Shown here in pieces: positions 1 through 5,622 of a stretch of DNA of 10,212 nt. The DNA is taken from assembly GCA_900549195.1 (NCBI GenBank), contig URNK01000053.1, positions 1 to 10,212 of the forward strand, given 5' to 3'. A program made the position numbers and the translations under genes. The stretch comes from an uncultured Collinsella sp. Its GTDB lineage: Bacteria > Actinomycetota > Coriobacteriia > Coriobacteriales > Coriobacteriaceae. The notes under the pieces are model-generated. The model saw only the letters and a list, made by a program, of their open reading frames with translations. It was not told the DNA's origin and did no database searches. Position 1 is the first letter of the stretch, and the number at the start of each line of letters is the position of its first letter.

Positions 1-42
1 GAGCGCTAGTCTCGTGGGCTCGGAGATGTGTATAAGAGACAG
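1..42 (+). other. Nextera adapter contamination, left end
   Basis: This is not genomic DNA. Positions 1-8 (GAGCGCTA) are in the place of an i7 index, 9-23 are the Nextera read-2 primer stem, and 24-42 are the 19-base Tn5 mosaic end AGATGTGTATAAGAGACAG. The stretch is an exact reverse complement of 10165-10206. Translated through, it yields the well-known artefact peptide MCIRDR. Genomic sequence begins at 43. Confidence 0.98.
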
Positions 43-502
43 GGCGGGAGATGTGGTCCTCGGCAACGCCCAGAGAACGCCACACGTCGTGGGTCTCGTC
101 GTCCTCGGTAAAGACGGTAAAGTACAGGCGGTCGAGCGGCAGCTTGAACTCCTTGGTGATGAGCTCAAAGGCCCAGGCGCAAGCCTGCTCCTTGGAAACG
201 CCGCCAAAAGAGAAATCGCCGAGCATCTCGAAGAACGACAGGTGACGGCCGTCCTCGCCGATGCAATCGATGTCGTTGGTGCGGACGCACTTCTGGCAGG
301 AGATCGCGCCGATCTCCTTCATGGTCTTCTTGCCCTGATAGTACTCCTTAAACTGGTTCATGCCGGCGTTGGCAAGCAGCAGCGAGGGATCATCGGGGAC
401 GAGGGACGAAGAAGGATAGAGCTTAAGACCGCGCTCCTCAAAGAAGTTGAGGAACTTAGAGCGGATCTCGGCCGTAGTCATTGACGGGTAGTCAGCACTC
501 AT
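43..502 (-). CDS. alaS: Alanine--tRNA ligase, N-terminal part (3' end missing)
   Basis: Class II alanyl-tRNA synthetase, which charges tRNA-Ala with alanine in the cytoplasm. Only the first 153 residues are present, because the contig ends inside the gene; the usual length is about 870. The visible part is the start of the aminoacylation domain: AEIRSKFLNFFEERG at 11-25, SSSLVPDDPSLLLANAGMNQ at 31-50, the motif 2 region with QKCVRTND at 70-77, and FFEMLGDFSFG at 90-100. These align closely with E. coli AlaRS as I recall it. The start is the ATG at 502-500, because GAGGAG lies 9 bases upstream; a second ATG at 481 is less well placed. The gene follows a minus-strand terminator (575-604) by 72 bases, so it probably has its own promoter. 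The editing and C-Ala domains lie beyond the contig. Confidence 0.97.
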
Positions 503-548
503 AGAGGGAATCTCCTCGGTTTCACATCGAAACAGTTCAAACGTAACG

Positions 549-576
549 ATATTACCATCCCACCGCGCCTACGCAA
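549..576 (-). promoter_or_regulatory. Possible alaS promoter
   Basis: On the minus strand, TTGCGT (576-571) is followed after 16 bases by TAATAT (554-549). The second hexamer is preceded by TG one base away, as in an extended -10. The site lies between the upstream terminator and the alaS ribosome binding site, where a promoter is needed. Both hexamers deviate from the consensus, so this is a candidate only. Confidence 0.35.
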
Positions 577-604
577 AAAAGAGGGTCGCCAAACAGCGAC
601 CCTC
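575..604 (-). terminator. Intrinsic terminator, minus strand
   Basis: A perfect 9-bp stem (581-589 with 596-604; GAGGGTCGC and its complement) has a 6-base loop and is followed on the minus strand by six T residues (580-575). The T tract is present only in the minus direction. It must stop transcripts arriving from the sigma/permease cluster, because none of the minus-strand genes ends nearer than 943. It separates that cluster from alaS. Confidence 0.85.
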
Positions 605-641
605 CAGCGAAAGTGCACGTTATTCAGTACTGTGCGATCCT

Positions 642-690
642 TTGAAAAAGGACTGCTGTAGAATTACATATAAGAGTCACCCGGAAGGAG
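642..690 (+). promoter_or_regulatory. Likely promoter and RBS of the 79-residue membrane protein gene
   Basis: TTGAAA (642-647) is a good -35. With a 17-base spacer it is followed by TACATA (665-670), a weak -10. A better -10-like hexamer, TAGAAT at 659-664, is too close to that -35. GGAAGGAG at 683-690 is a strong Shine-Dalgarno sequence 6 bases before the ATG at 697. The RBS is firm; the exact promoter hexamers are not. Confidence 0.45.
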
Positions 691-696
691 CGATCG

Positions 697-936
697 ATGA
701 AAAGTAAACGATTTGTCCTGAATGCACTTCTGGTACTAGCACTTTTAGCGCTCTTGGCCTTCTCCTGCTGGTACGCAAACCAACCAGCATTTGGCTACGT
801 ATTGTATGCAGTAATGTCCGGCGATAAGGCTTATTACACTCTACGCGCAATTGACGTTCTCTTTTTCTATGTAGCCGGCCCCTTATCAACCGCTTTGCTC
901 GCGTTTATTGTCATTTACAACTTCAAGAAACGTTAA
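697..936 (+). CDS. Small two-helix membrane protein, unknown function
   Basis: I do not recognise this 79-residue protein. It has a basic N-terminus (MKSKR) and two hydrophobic segments, about 6-26 and 52-75. Between them is a short segment containing FGYVLYAVM (32-40) and a polar GDKAYY stretch, and the tail is basic (FKKR). The positive-inside rule predicts both termini in the cytoplasm. It is likely a real gene because it has a strong Shine-Dalgarno sequence (GGAAGGAG, 6 bases before the ATG), an upstream promoter-like region, and tandem stops TAA TAG. It is the only plus-strand gene here and its stop lies 6 bp from the convergent permease stop. By hand count its GC is about 44% (105/240), against 55-62% in sampled neighbouring lines. 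That suggests recent acquisition or an orphan gene. A terminator serving it was not found. Confidence 0.7.
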   Translation: MKSKRFVLNALLVLALLALLAFSCWYANQPAFGYVLYAVMSGDKAYYTLRAIDVLFFYVAGPLSTALLAFIVIYNFKKR

Positions 937-942
937 TAGGAC

Positions 943-2355
943 CTATTTAGAATCCGAATCGTCCATGGAGCCATCGATGCCGGTTTTGGTATCGTCGTCC
1001 GAGTTGGAGTCATCGTCCTTGGCGAAGGGATTCTTGAAGAAGCCCGTGGCATCGGGTTGCAAACCCGAGAGCTTGATCCAGGGATTATCGAACTCGGGCT
1101 TAGGCATCGCTTGGGCCTCGGGCGCAGTCTCGTTGCCGATGAGCTCGGACTCGTAAATGAAGGTATCGTCGCCGAGCGCGTCGTAGGCGGCGACCGGGTT
1201 GCCATCGGCATCGCGGTACGGTGTGCCCTTAAACACGGCGCCGTCATAGGCCACAAGCTGGCGGCCGGTCTCATTCTCGAAGTAGTACACGAAGATACCT
1301 TTGAGGGCCGCACAAAGCGGGATGGCAATAATCATGCCGATGGGGCCCATGAGTGCCGAGCCAATAACGAGCGCCGTGAGGCTCATGATGGGATGCACCT
1401 GCACCGAGCTCTGCATAACCTTAGGCGAAATCACGTTATCGGTGACGTTTTGCGCGACCATCGTCACGATAAGCGTCCATAACGCCAACATGGGGCTGAA
1501 CATGAAACCAAGCACTGTGGCGATTGCTGCGCTCACCCAAGGACCGACGACCGGAACCAAATGCATGATGCCGGTAAAGATAGCCATGAGCGCCGCATAC
1601 GGATGGCCGATGATCATAAAACCGATAAAGGCGAGGAAACCACCGCAGATGGACGTCACGACCATACCGCGCATGTAGCCGCCGACAGAGCGAGAAAGGA
1701 TGGCGACCATAAAGCGGTACGAGGTCTCCTTCTCCTGACCGATGATGGTGCAAATCTCGTGATGCATGCGAGGGTAGTCGCAGGCCATCCAGTAGGCAAG
1801 CACCAGACCAAGGAAGATCACGAACAACTGCGAGGCCGTATTGGTGATGAGCGGGAACACACCGCGGCCAAGCTCAGCAGCAATCTGAGACACATACTTC
1901 GATGCCACGGCAACCAGCGACGAAAGATTATCGTCCAGATACTCCTTGAGCGGCGTGTTGTTGAGCGTCTTGGCATGCGAGATCATCTCGTTGAGGTCGC
2001 CACCCGCAACACGAAGCTGCTCGGGCAGGCGGCTCAGGACTTCCATGATCTGACCAAAGAGAATCGGCGACAAGATGCAAATGACACCGACGAGCACAGC
2101 AACAACAACAATAAGCGCGATAAGCGAACCGATGCCGCGATTCACGCCATGGTGCTCGAGCCAGTTAGTGATCGGGGACATCACAAAAGCAATGATGGAG
2201 CCGACGGCAAGAAACTCAATAACCGGTGCCAGGATGCCCATAAGGTTAAAGATGACAGCAGCAATAACAATGCAGCCGACAACAGTCCAAATGCGCAGCG
2301 TCAGAATGCGGGTGTCGCGCAGCACGCGATCGGTTTGTTGGGAGTGCTCACTCAT
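943..2355 (-). CDS. AI-2E family (UPF0118) membrane permease
   Basis: A 470-residue integral membrane protein of the AI-2E transporter family (PF01594; relatives are TqsA and YtvI). Members have been linked to autoinducer-2 export or Na+/H+ antiport, but the substrate here cannot be read from sequence. It has two N-terminal helices (about 20-40 and 45-62), a third at 76-98, a soluble amphipathic stretch at about 100-165, and several more helices to about 357. Family signatures are HLVPVVGPWVSA (265-276), QNVTDNVISPKVM (302-314), HPIMSLTALVIG (321-332) and GPIGMIIAIPLCAALK (337-352). After residue 357 comes an unusual polar cytoplasmic tail of over 100 residues, ending in a strongly Asp/Ser-rich segment (447-470). 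The ATG overlaps the stop of the sigma factor gene (ATGA), which implies translational coupling and a role tied to the stress module. The tail is not part of the usual family core. Confidence 0.9.
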   Translation of the reverse strand: MSEHSQQTDRVLRDTRILTLRIWTVVGCIVIAAVIFNLMGILAPVIEFLAVGSIIAFVMSPITNWLEHHGVNRGIGSLIALIVVVAVLVGVICILSPILFGQIMEVLSRLPEQLRVAGGDLNEMISHAKTLNNTPLKEYLDDNLSSLVAVASKYVSQIAAELGRGVFPLITNTASQLFVIFLGLVLAYWMACDYPRMHHEICTIIGQEKETSYRFMVAILSRSVGGYMRGMVVTSICGGFLAFIGFMIIGHPYAALMAIFTGIMHLVPVVGPWVSAAIATVLGFMFSPMLALWTLIVTMVAQNVTDNVISPKVMQSSVQVHPIMSLTALVIGSALMGPIGMIIAIPLCAALKGIFVYYFENETGRQLVAYDGAVFKGTPYRDADGNPVAAYDALGDDTFIYESELIGNETAPEAQAMPKPEFDNPWIKLSGLQPDATGFFKNPFAKDDDSNSDDDTKTGIDGSMDDSDSK

Positions 2356-3143
2356 GAACGAATCATCACTCCGTCGGGGTCGATCTTGTCCTGAATCTTC
2401 TTAAGCGTGCGGCGCAGCAGACGCGAAACCTGCACCTGAGAAATACCCAGCTTCTTGGCGATCTCGATCTGGGTCATGCCCTTCACAAAGCGCAGCTCGA
2501 TCACCTCGCGCTCGCGCGGCGAGAAATCACGGATGGCTTCCTCGATCACTAGGCGGTCATCGGTAAAGTTGAGCTCGTTGTCGTCGTCGGCGTAACGGTC
2601 GAGAATCGAGGGGGCATCGTCGGAATCGGACGCACCAGGAGCCTCGATGGGCACCGAGGTATAGGCCGAAGACGATTCCATAGCCTCGAGGACCTCATCG
2701 ACCGTCACATCTAGATACTCAGCGATCTCCTCAACCTTGGGCGAACGCTGCAGCTCGTTGGTAAGTTTGTCAGTAGCTTGGTTGACCTTAGCCGAGAGCT
2801 CCTGCAGACGACGCGGTACGCGCACGCTCCAGCCCTTGTCGCGGAAGTGACGCTTGATCTCGCCCAAGATGGTAGGCGTGGCAAACGTGGTGAACTCGAG
2901 CCCGCGCTCGGGATCAAAGCGGTCGATAGCCTTGAGCAAGCCCAGATAGCCGACCTGCATGAGGTCGTCGAGCGGCTCGCCGCGATTCTTAAATTTGTTG
3001 GCAAGAAACCTTACCAGATTCATATGGGACATGACGAGCTGCTCGCGGGCATCCGGATCACCGGTCTCCTTGTAACGACGAAACAGCTCGCGGGTTTTCT
3101 CCTTGTCCCAAGCGGTCTTGCCGCTCCGGGAACGTTCGGTCAT
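2352..3143 (-). CDS. SigB/SigF-type RNA polymerase sigma factor
   Basis: An alternative sigma-70 group 3 factor (SigB/SigF/SigG type) of 263 residues. Region 2 is at about 35-110, with DDLMQVGYLGLLKAIDRFDP (59-78), FTTFATPTILGEIKRHFRD (84-102) and WSVRVPRR (105-112). Region 3 is at about 113-165. Region 4 is at about 195-252, with the helix-turn-helix FSPREREVIELRF (207-219) and MTQIEIAKKLGISQVQVSRL (223-242). An acidic linker (172-197) joins regions 3 and 4. The frame stays open 46 codons upstream, but that extension is low-complexity, overlaps the anti-sigma gene and lacks homology. The ATG at 3143 gives the normal family length and lies one base after the anti-sigma stop. The gene overlaps the permease ATG by four bases. 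By family analogy it drives a stress or stationary-phase regulon and is held by the adjacent anti-sigma factor. I give no gene symbol because SigB and SigF cannot be told apart here. Confidence 0.93.
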   Translation of the reverse strand: MTERSRSGKTAWDKEKTRELFRRYKETGDPDAREQLVMSHMNLVRFLANKFKNRGEPLDDLMQVGYLGLLKAIDRFDPERGLEFTTFATPTILGEIKRHFRDKGWSVRVPRRLQELSAKVNQATDKLTNELQRSPKVEEIAEYLDVTVDEVLEAMESSSAYTSVPIEAPGASDSDDAPSILDRYADDDNELNFTDDRLVIEEAIRDFSPREREVIELRFVKGMTQIEIAKKLGISQVQVSRLLRRTLKKIQDKIDPDGVMIRS

Positions 3144-3144
3144 G

Positions 3145-3522
3145 TTAGATATCCGCCTTGAGGTCGAGGGAAAGCGTAAGGGGCGCCGCAGTCTTTTCGT
3201 AGGAGTCGCACACGCTCGCGAGGATGAGCTCGGCATACACCGCAGCCTGGTCGTCTTCATCGACCGTAACCTGATCGCCAAAGGTAATAGTCATGCCAAC
3301 GTGTGTCTCATCGACATCGAATTTGATGGTGATGTCATCGCAGTCAACCGCGGTACAACCAAAGATGAAAGCCTCCTCGGCAGCCATGCGGATGTCCTCG
3401 ATGCGATCGACAGACATAGAGCACAGGGCACCAACGTTGGCTGCCGTCATGCGCACAAGGCGAGCGAGACGCGGGTCACCGGCAACGGTCAGCGTGATAG
3501 GGCAGGTTGCTTCGCTACTCAT
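3145..3522 (-). CDS. RsbW/SpoIIAB-like anti-sigma factor with degenerate ATP site
   Basis: A 125-residue protein placed directly before a SigB-type sigma gene. EDIRMAAEEAFIFGC (42-56) aligns with the N-box helix of RsbW/SpoIIAB (recalled as EDIKVAVSEACTNAV), followed by TIKFDVDETHVGMTI (65-79), which matches the next strands. The catalytic-type Glu is kept (E50), but the Mg-binding Asn position is Phe (F54). I see no DxGxG motif where the G1 box should be, nor a clear G2 box. It may therefore bind the sigma factor without kinase activity. The ATG at 3522 has GAGGAG 7 bases upstream, and the gene overlaps the DUF948 gene by 8 bases; the sigma gene starts one base after its stop. No RsbV-like antagonist lies in the window. 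Identification rests on one aligned helix plus context, so it could be a sigma partner of another kind. Confidence 0.75.
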   Translation of the reverse strand: MSSEATCPITLTVAGDPRLARLVRMTAANVGALCSMSVDRIEDIRMAAEEAFIFGCTAVDCDDITIKFDVDETHVGMTITFGDQVTVDEDDQAAVYAELILASVCDSYEKTAAPLTLSLDLKADI

Positions 3523-4102
3523 CGCAGGACTCCTCAGAGGTTTCGGCGGGCTTATAGGTGTAATACTGAGCCGGCTTGGCTACAGAATTTTGAGCCACAT
3601 CCGCGCCATCGGCGGCCTCGTCCTCGCCAATTAGGACGCGCTCGGTAGGCTGCTCGGCCTCCGCAGCGGCAGCGGCGAGCTTGCGATCGGCATCGGCTGC
3701 AGGAGCCTTCACCTTATTGAAGAGCTTCTGCACAGCACCGGCAGCAGAGTCGGTCACGCTCGACACAGCATTGCTGGCCTCGGCCATGCTGCCCGTAACC
3801 TCGGAAATGTCGCGAACCACGGCTTCGACCTCTACGAGATTGGAGGTAAGGGCATCAACTGCCGTCTTGCTCGACTTAAGCAGCGGCTCCATCTGAGCAA
3901 GCGCCGGCGTAAGCTCATCGACAGCGCCATCGAGCTTTGCCACCACAGGCTGAGCCTCGGCGATGGTGTTGTTGAGGTCGTTCACGGTTTTATCGAGCGA
4001 GTCGACAACATTGCGGGTCTTGCGCAGGGTAAGCGCGAGCTCAGCGATGGCCCACACGCCGGCAACGGCGAGCAGCAGCAGGGCGATTTGAATGGGACTC
4101 AT
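3515..4102 (-). CDS. DUF948-like membrane-anchored coiled-coil protein
   Basis: A 195-residue protein with one N-terminal transmembrane helix (4-23) followed by a long heptad-like amphipathic region (about 27-130, with repeats such as VVDSLDKTVNDLNNTI at 32-47), then an Ala/Glu-rich, probably disordered tail. The architecture matches DUF948 (PF06103), whose B. subtilis member YtxG is a SigB-dependent general stress protein; the molecular function is unknown. The ATG at 4102 is chosen because GGGAGG lies 5 bases upstream and the membrane helix begins right after it. The upstream in-frame extension to 4180 has no such support. Its stop overlaps the anti-sigma start by 8 bases, so it heads the sigma-factor cluster. 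In other actinobacteria a DUF948 gene commonly sits near alaS, as I recall. Confidence 0.8.
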   Translation of the reverse strand: MSPIQIALLLLAVAGVWAIAELALTLRKTRNVVDSLDKTVNDLNNTIAEAQPVVAKLDGAVDELTPALAQMEPLLKSSKTAVDALTSNLVEVEAVVRDISEVTGSMAEASNAVSSVTDSAAGAVQKLFNKVKAPAADADRKLAAAAAEAEQPTERVLIGEDEAADGADVAQNSVAKPAQYYTYKPAETSEESCDE

Positions 4103-4142
4103 ACAAGCCTCCCAAAGGAATCGATATACAGACGGTTTCCAT

Positions 4143-4160
4143 GGTACCCCAAAGGGGACC
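4143..4160. other. Short GC-rich hairpin upstream of the sigma cluster
   Basis: GGTACCCC (4143-4150), AAA, GGGGACC (4154-4160) form a 7-bp stem with one bulged A and a 3-base loop. No T tract follows in either direction, so it is not a normal terminator. It lies in the 100-bp gap between rarA and the DUF948 gene and overlaps the candidate promoter at 4144-4171. Confidence 0.45.
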
Positions 4161-4171
4161 GAACATGCCAA
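4144..4171 (-). promoter_or_regulatory. Possible promoter of the DUF948/anti-sigma/sigma/permease cluster
   Basis: On the minus strand TTGGCA (4171-4166) matches the housekeeping -35 in five of six positions. After 16 bases comes GGGTAC (4149-4144), which resembles the -10 of SigB/SigF-type promoters (GGGTAT/GGGTAY) rather than TATAAT. No GTTT-type -35 is visible at the right spacing. It lies about 40 bases before the DUF948 ATG. It may be a SigB-type autoregulated promoter, but the evidence is thin. Confidence 0.3.
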
Positions 4172-4202
4172 GAGCAGCAACGTGGGACAAAATTATCAGC
4201 AG

Positions 4203-5552
4203 CTACTTCGGTGCATTCCCGCTGCGGTCGCGTTCACTTTGCTCTACGCGCCATTCTTCCCAACCGCGGCCGTCAGGCTGCCAGAACGCGCCGCGCTCCA
4301 GTCCCTCGGGCAAATAGCGCTGATCGACCCAGCCTTCGGGATAATCATGTGGATACTTATATACACCGTATTCGTCGCTACCTGGGCGATGACGATCGCG
4401 CAAATAACTCGGCACCTCACGAAGCCCACTAGAATGGATATCGGCCAGCGCCGCATCGATCGAAGCCTCACACGCGTTGGATTTTGGCGCCAGGCAAACA
4501 TAGAGCGCAGCCTGAGCCAGGTTAATGCGACATTCGGGATAGCCAATGACCTCGGCAGACTTAAACGCGGCATGTGCCACCAAAAGCGCCTGCGGGTCGG
4601 CGTTGCCAACATCCTCAGAAGCCTGAATCATAATACGACGAGCGATAAACTTAGGATCCTCCCCCGCGTCAATCATGCGCGCGAGCCAATAGATCGTGGC
4701 ATCGGGGTCGCTACCGCGCATGGACTTAATAAATGCACTGATGATGTCGTAGTGCATGTCACCGTTTTTGTCGTACGAAAAGCCACGACGCGGGTTGGCA
4801 ATCTTAACGTCATCCACGGTAATGGGATAGCGCTCCCCCGCCGCCGGCGCCGGCGTTCCCTCGGTATCGGGACGTGTGACGGCAATCTCGCTCGCAAGCT
4901 CGAGCGTCGTGAGCGCCGAGCGAGCGTCACCCGCTGCCAGCGTGCAAATGGTCTTAACCGTATCAACATCGGCCGAGAACTTACCGTTCAGGCCATGCGG
5001 AGCCTCGAGCGCACGCTCGATCAGCGTGGCTATGTCCTCGTCCTTAAGGTGTTCAAGTTCCACCACACGACCACGCGAGAGCAACGCCGAGTTGACCTCG
5101 AAGTACGGGTTCTCCGTCGTGGCACCAATCATAATGACGGTACGGTTCTCAACCGCATGTAGCAATGCATCCTGTTGTGACTTCGAAAAGCGATGAATCT
5201 CGTCGATAAACAGGATAGTGCGACGGTCATACGTATTCAGGCGCGTCTTGGCCTCGTCAATCACGCGACGCAGGTCCTTCACGGTACCCGTCACGGCGCT
5301 GACCTCGACAAACTCGCTCTTGGTATGGTTGGCGATGATATGCGCCAGCGTCGTCTTGCCCGTACCGGCCGGGCCATACAGAATCACGCTCGATAGCACA
5401 TCATGCTCGATGGCCGCACGCAGCCACGAGCCCTTACCGACGGCCTTTTGCTGACCCACGTACTCGTCGAGCGAATTGGGGCGCATGCGCACCGCGAGCG
5501 GCGCATTTTTAAAGGAACGCTCGCGCGTCGAGGCAGAAAAAAGGTCGTCCAT
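4203..5552 (-). CDS. rarA: Replication-associated recombination protein A (RarA/MgsA AAA+ ATPase)
   Basis: A AAA+ ATPase of the RarA/MgsA/WRNIP1 family, a clamp-loader relative that acts at stalled replication forks together with single-strand binding protein. With the start used here it is 449 residues, normal for the family. Walker A is GPAGTGKTT (60-68), Walker B LFIDEIHRF (114-122), sensor 1 GATTENP (143-149) and the arginine-finger region LLSRGR (157-162). The C-terminal half, with SAFIKSMRGSDPDA, KYPHDYP and related blocks, matches the tetramerisation domain. The start is uncertain: ATGs occur at 5567, 5558 and 5552. I chose 5552 (MDDLF) because a weak GGGA lies 5 bases upstream. It is 60 bp downstream of the dGTPase gene. 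A LexA-type palindrome (5609-5622) and a TATACT -10-like hexamer (5597-5592) lie just upstream, suggesting damage-inducible control. Confidence 0.95.
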   Translation of the reverse strand: MDDLFSASTRERSFKNAPLAVRMRPNSLDEYVGQQKAVGKGSWLRAAIEHDVLSSVILYGPAGTGKTTLAHIIANHTKSEFVEVSAVTGTVKDLRRVIDEAKTRLNTYDRRTILFIDEIHRFSKSQQDALLHAVENRTVIMIGATTENPYFEVNSALLSRGRVVELEHLKDEDIATLIERALEAPHGLNGKFSADVDTVKTICTLAAGDARSALTTLELASEIAVTRPDTEGTPAPAAGERYPITVDDVKIANPRRGFSYDKNGDMHYDIISAFIKSMRGSDPDATIYWLARMIDAGEDPKFIARRIMIQASEDVGNADPQALLVAHAAFKSAEVIGYPECRINLAQAALYVCLAPKSNACEASIDAALADIHSSGLREVPSYLRDRHRPGSDEYGVYKYPHDYPEGWVDQRYLPEGLERGAFWQPDGRGWEEWRVEQSERDRSGNAPK

Positions 5553-5608
5553 AGCCATCCCGTGCATCAATCAAAAACGTTTTCCACAAACAGTATACCG
5601 AAAAGATA

Positions 5609-5622
5609 CGAACTACCGTTCG
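5609..5622. promoter_or_regulatory. LexA/SOS-box-like palindrome upstream of rarA
   Basis: CGAACTACCGTTCG has perfect 5-base arms (CGAAC-N4-GTTCG), the arm sequence of the Gram-positive/actinobacterial LexA box. It spans the stop codon of the dGTPase gene and lies about 57 bases before the rarA ATG. On the minus strand a TATACT hexamer at 5597-5592 would put the rarA -35 region inside this box (about 5620-5615), a typical repression geometry. The -35 hexamer itself is weak. The central four bases do not match the B. subtilis consensus well. Confidence 0.5.

Noticed and set aside
14..484. Plus-strand open frame of 156 codons at the left end
   Set aside because: It starts inside the adapter and runs antisense to alaS, whose minus-strand protein is clearly conserved.
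503..700. T-box or other leader riboswitch before alaS
   Set aside because: A terminator hairpin is present, but I found no T-box sequence, specifier-loop structure or competing antiterminator; the hairpin is better explained as the end of the upstream transcript.
1561..2394. Plus-strand open frame of 277 codons
   Set aside because: It is antisense to the AI-2E permease gene, has no recognisable domain and has a composition typical of a shadow frame in GC-rich DNA.
3144..3281. 46-codon N-terminal extension of the sigma factor
   Set aside because: The extension overlaps the anti-sigma gene in another frame, is Arg/Ser-rich without homology, and would make the protein longer than the family norm; the ATG at 3143 fits the gene junction.
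4092..5162. Plus-strand open frame of 356 codons
   Set aside because: It lies antisense across rarA, which has complete AAA+ motifs; no family features or good ribosome binding site support it.
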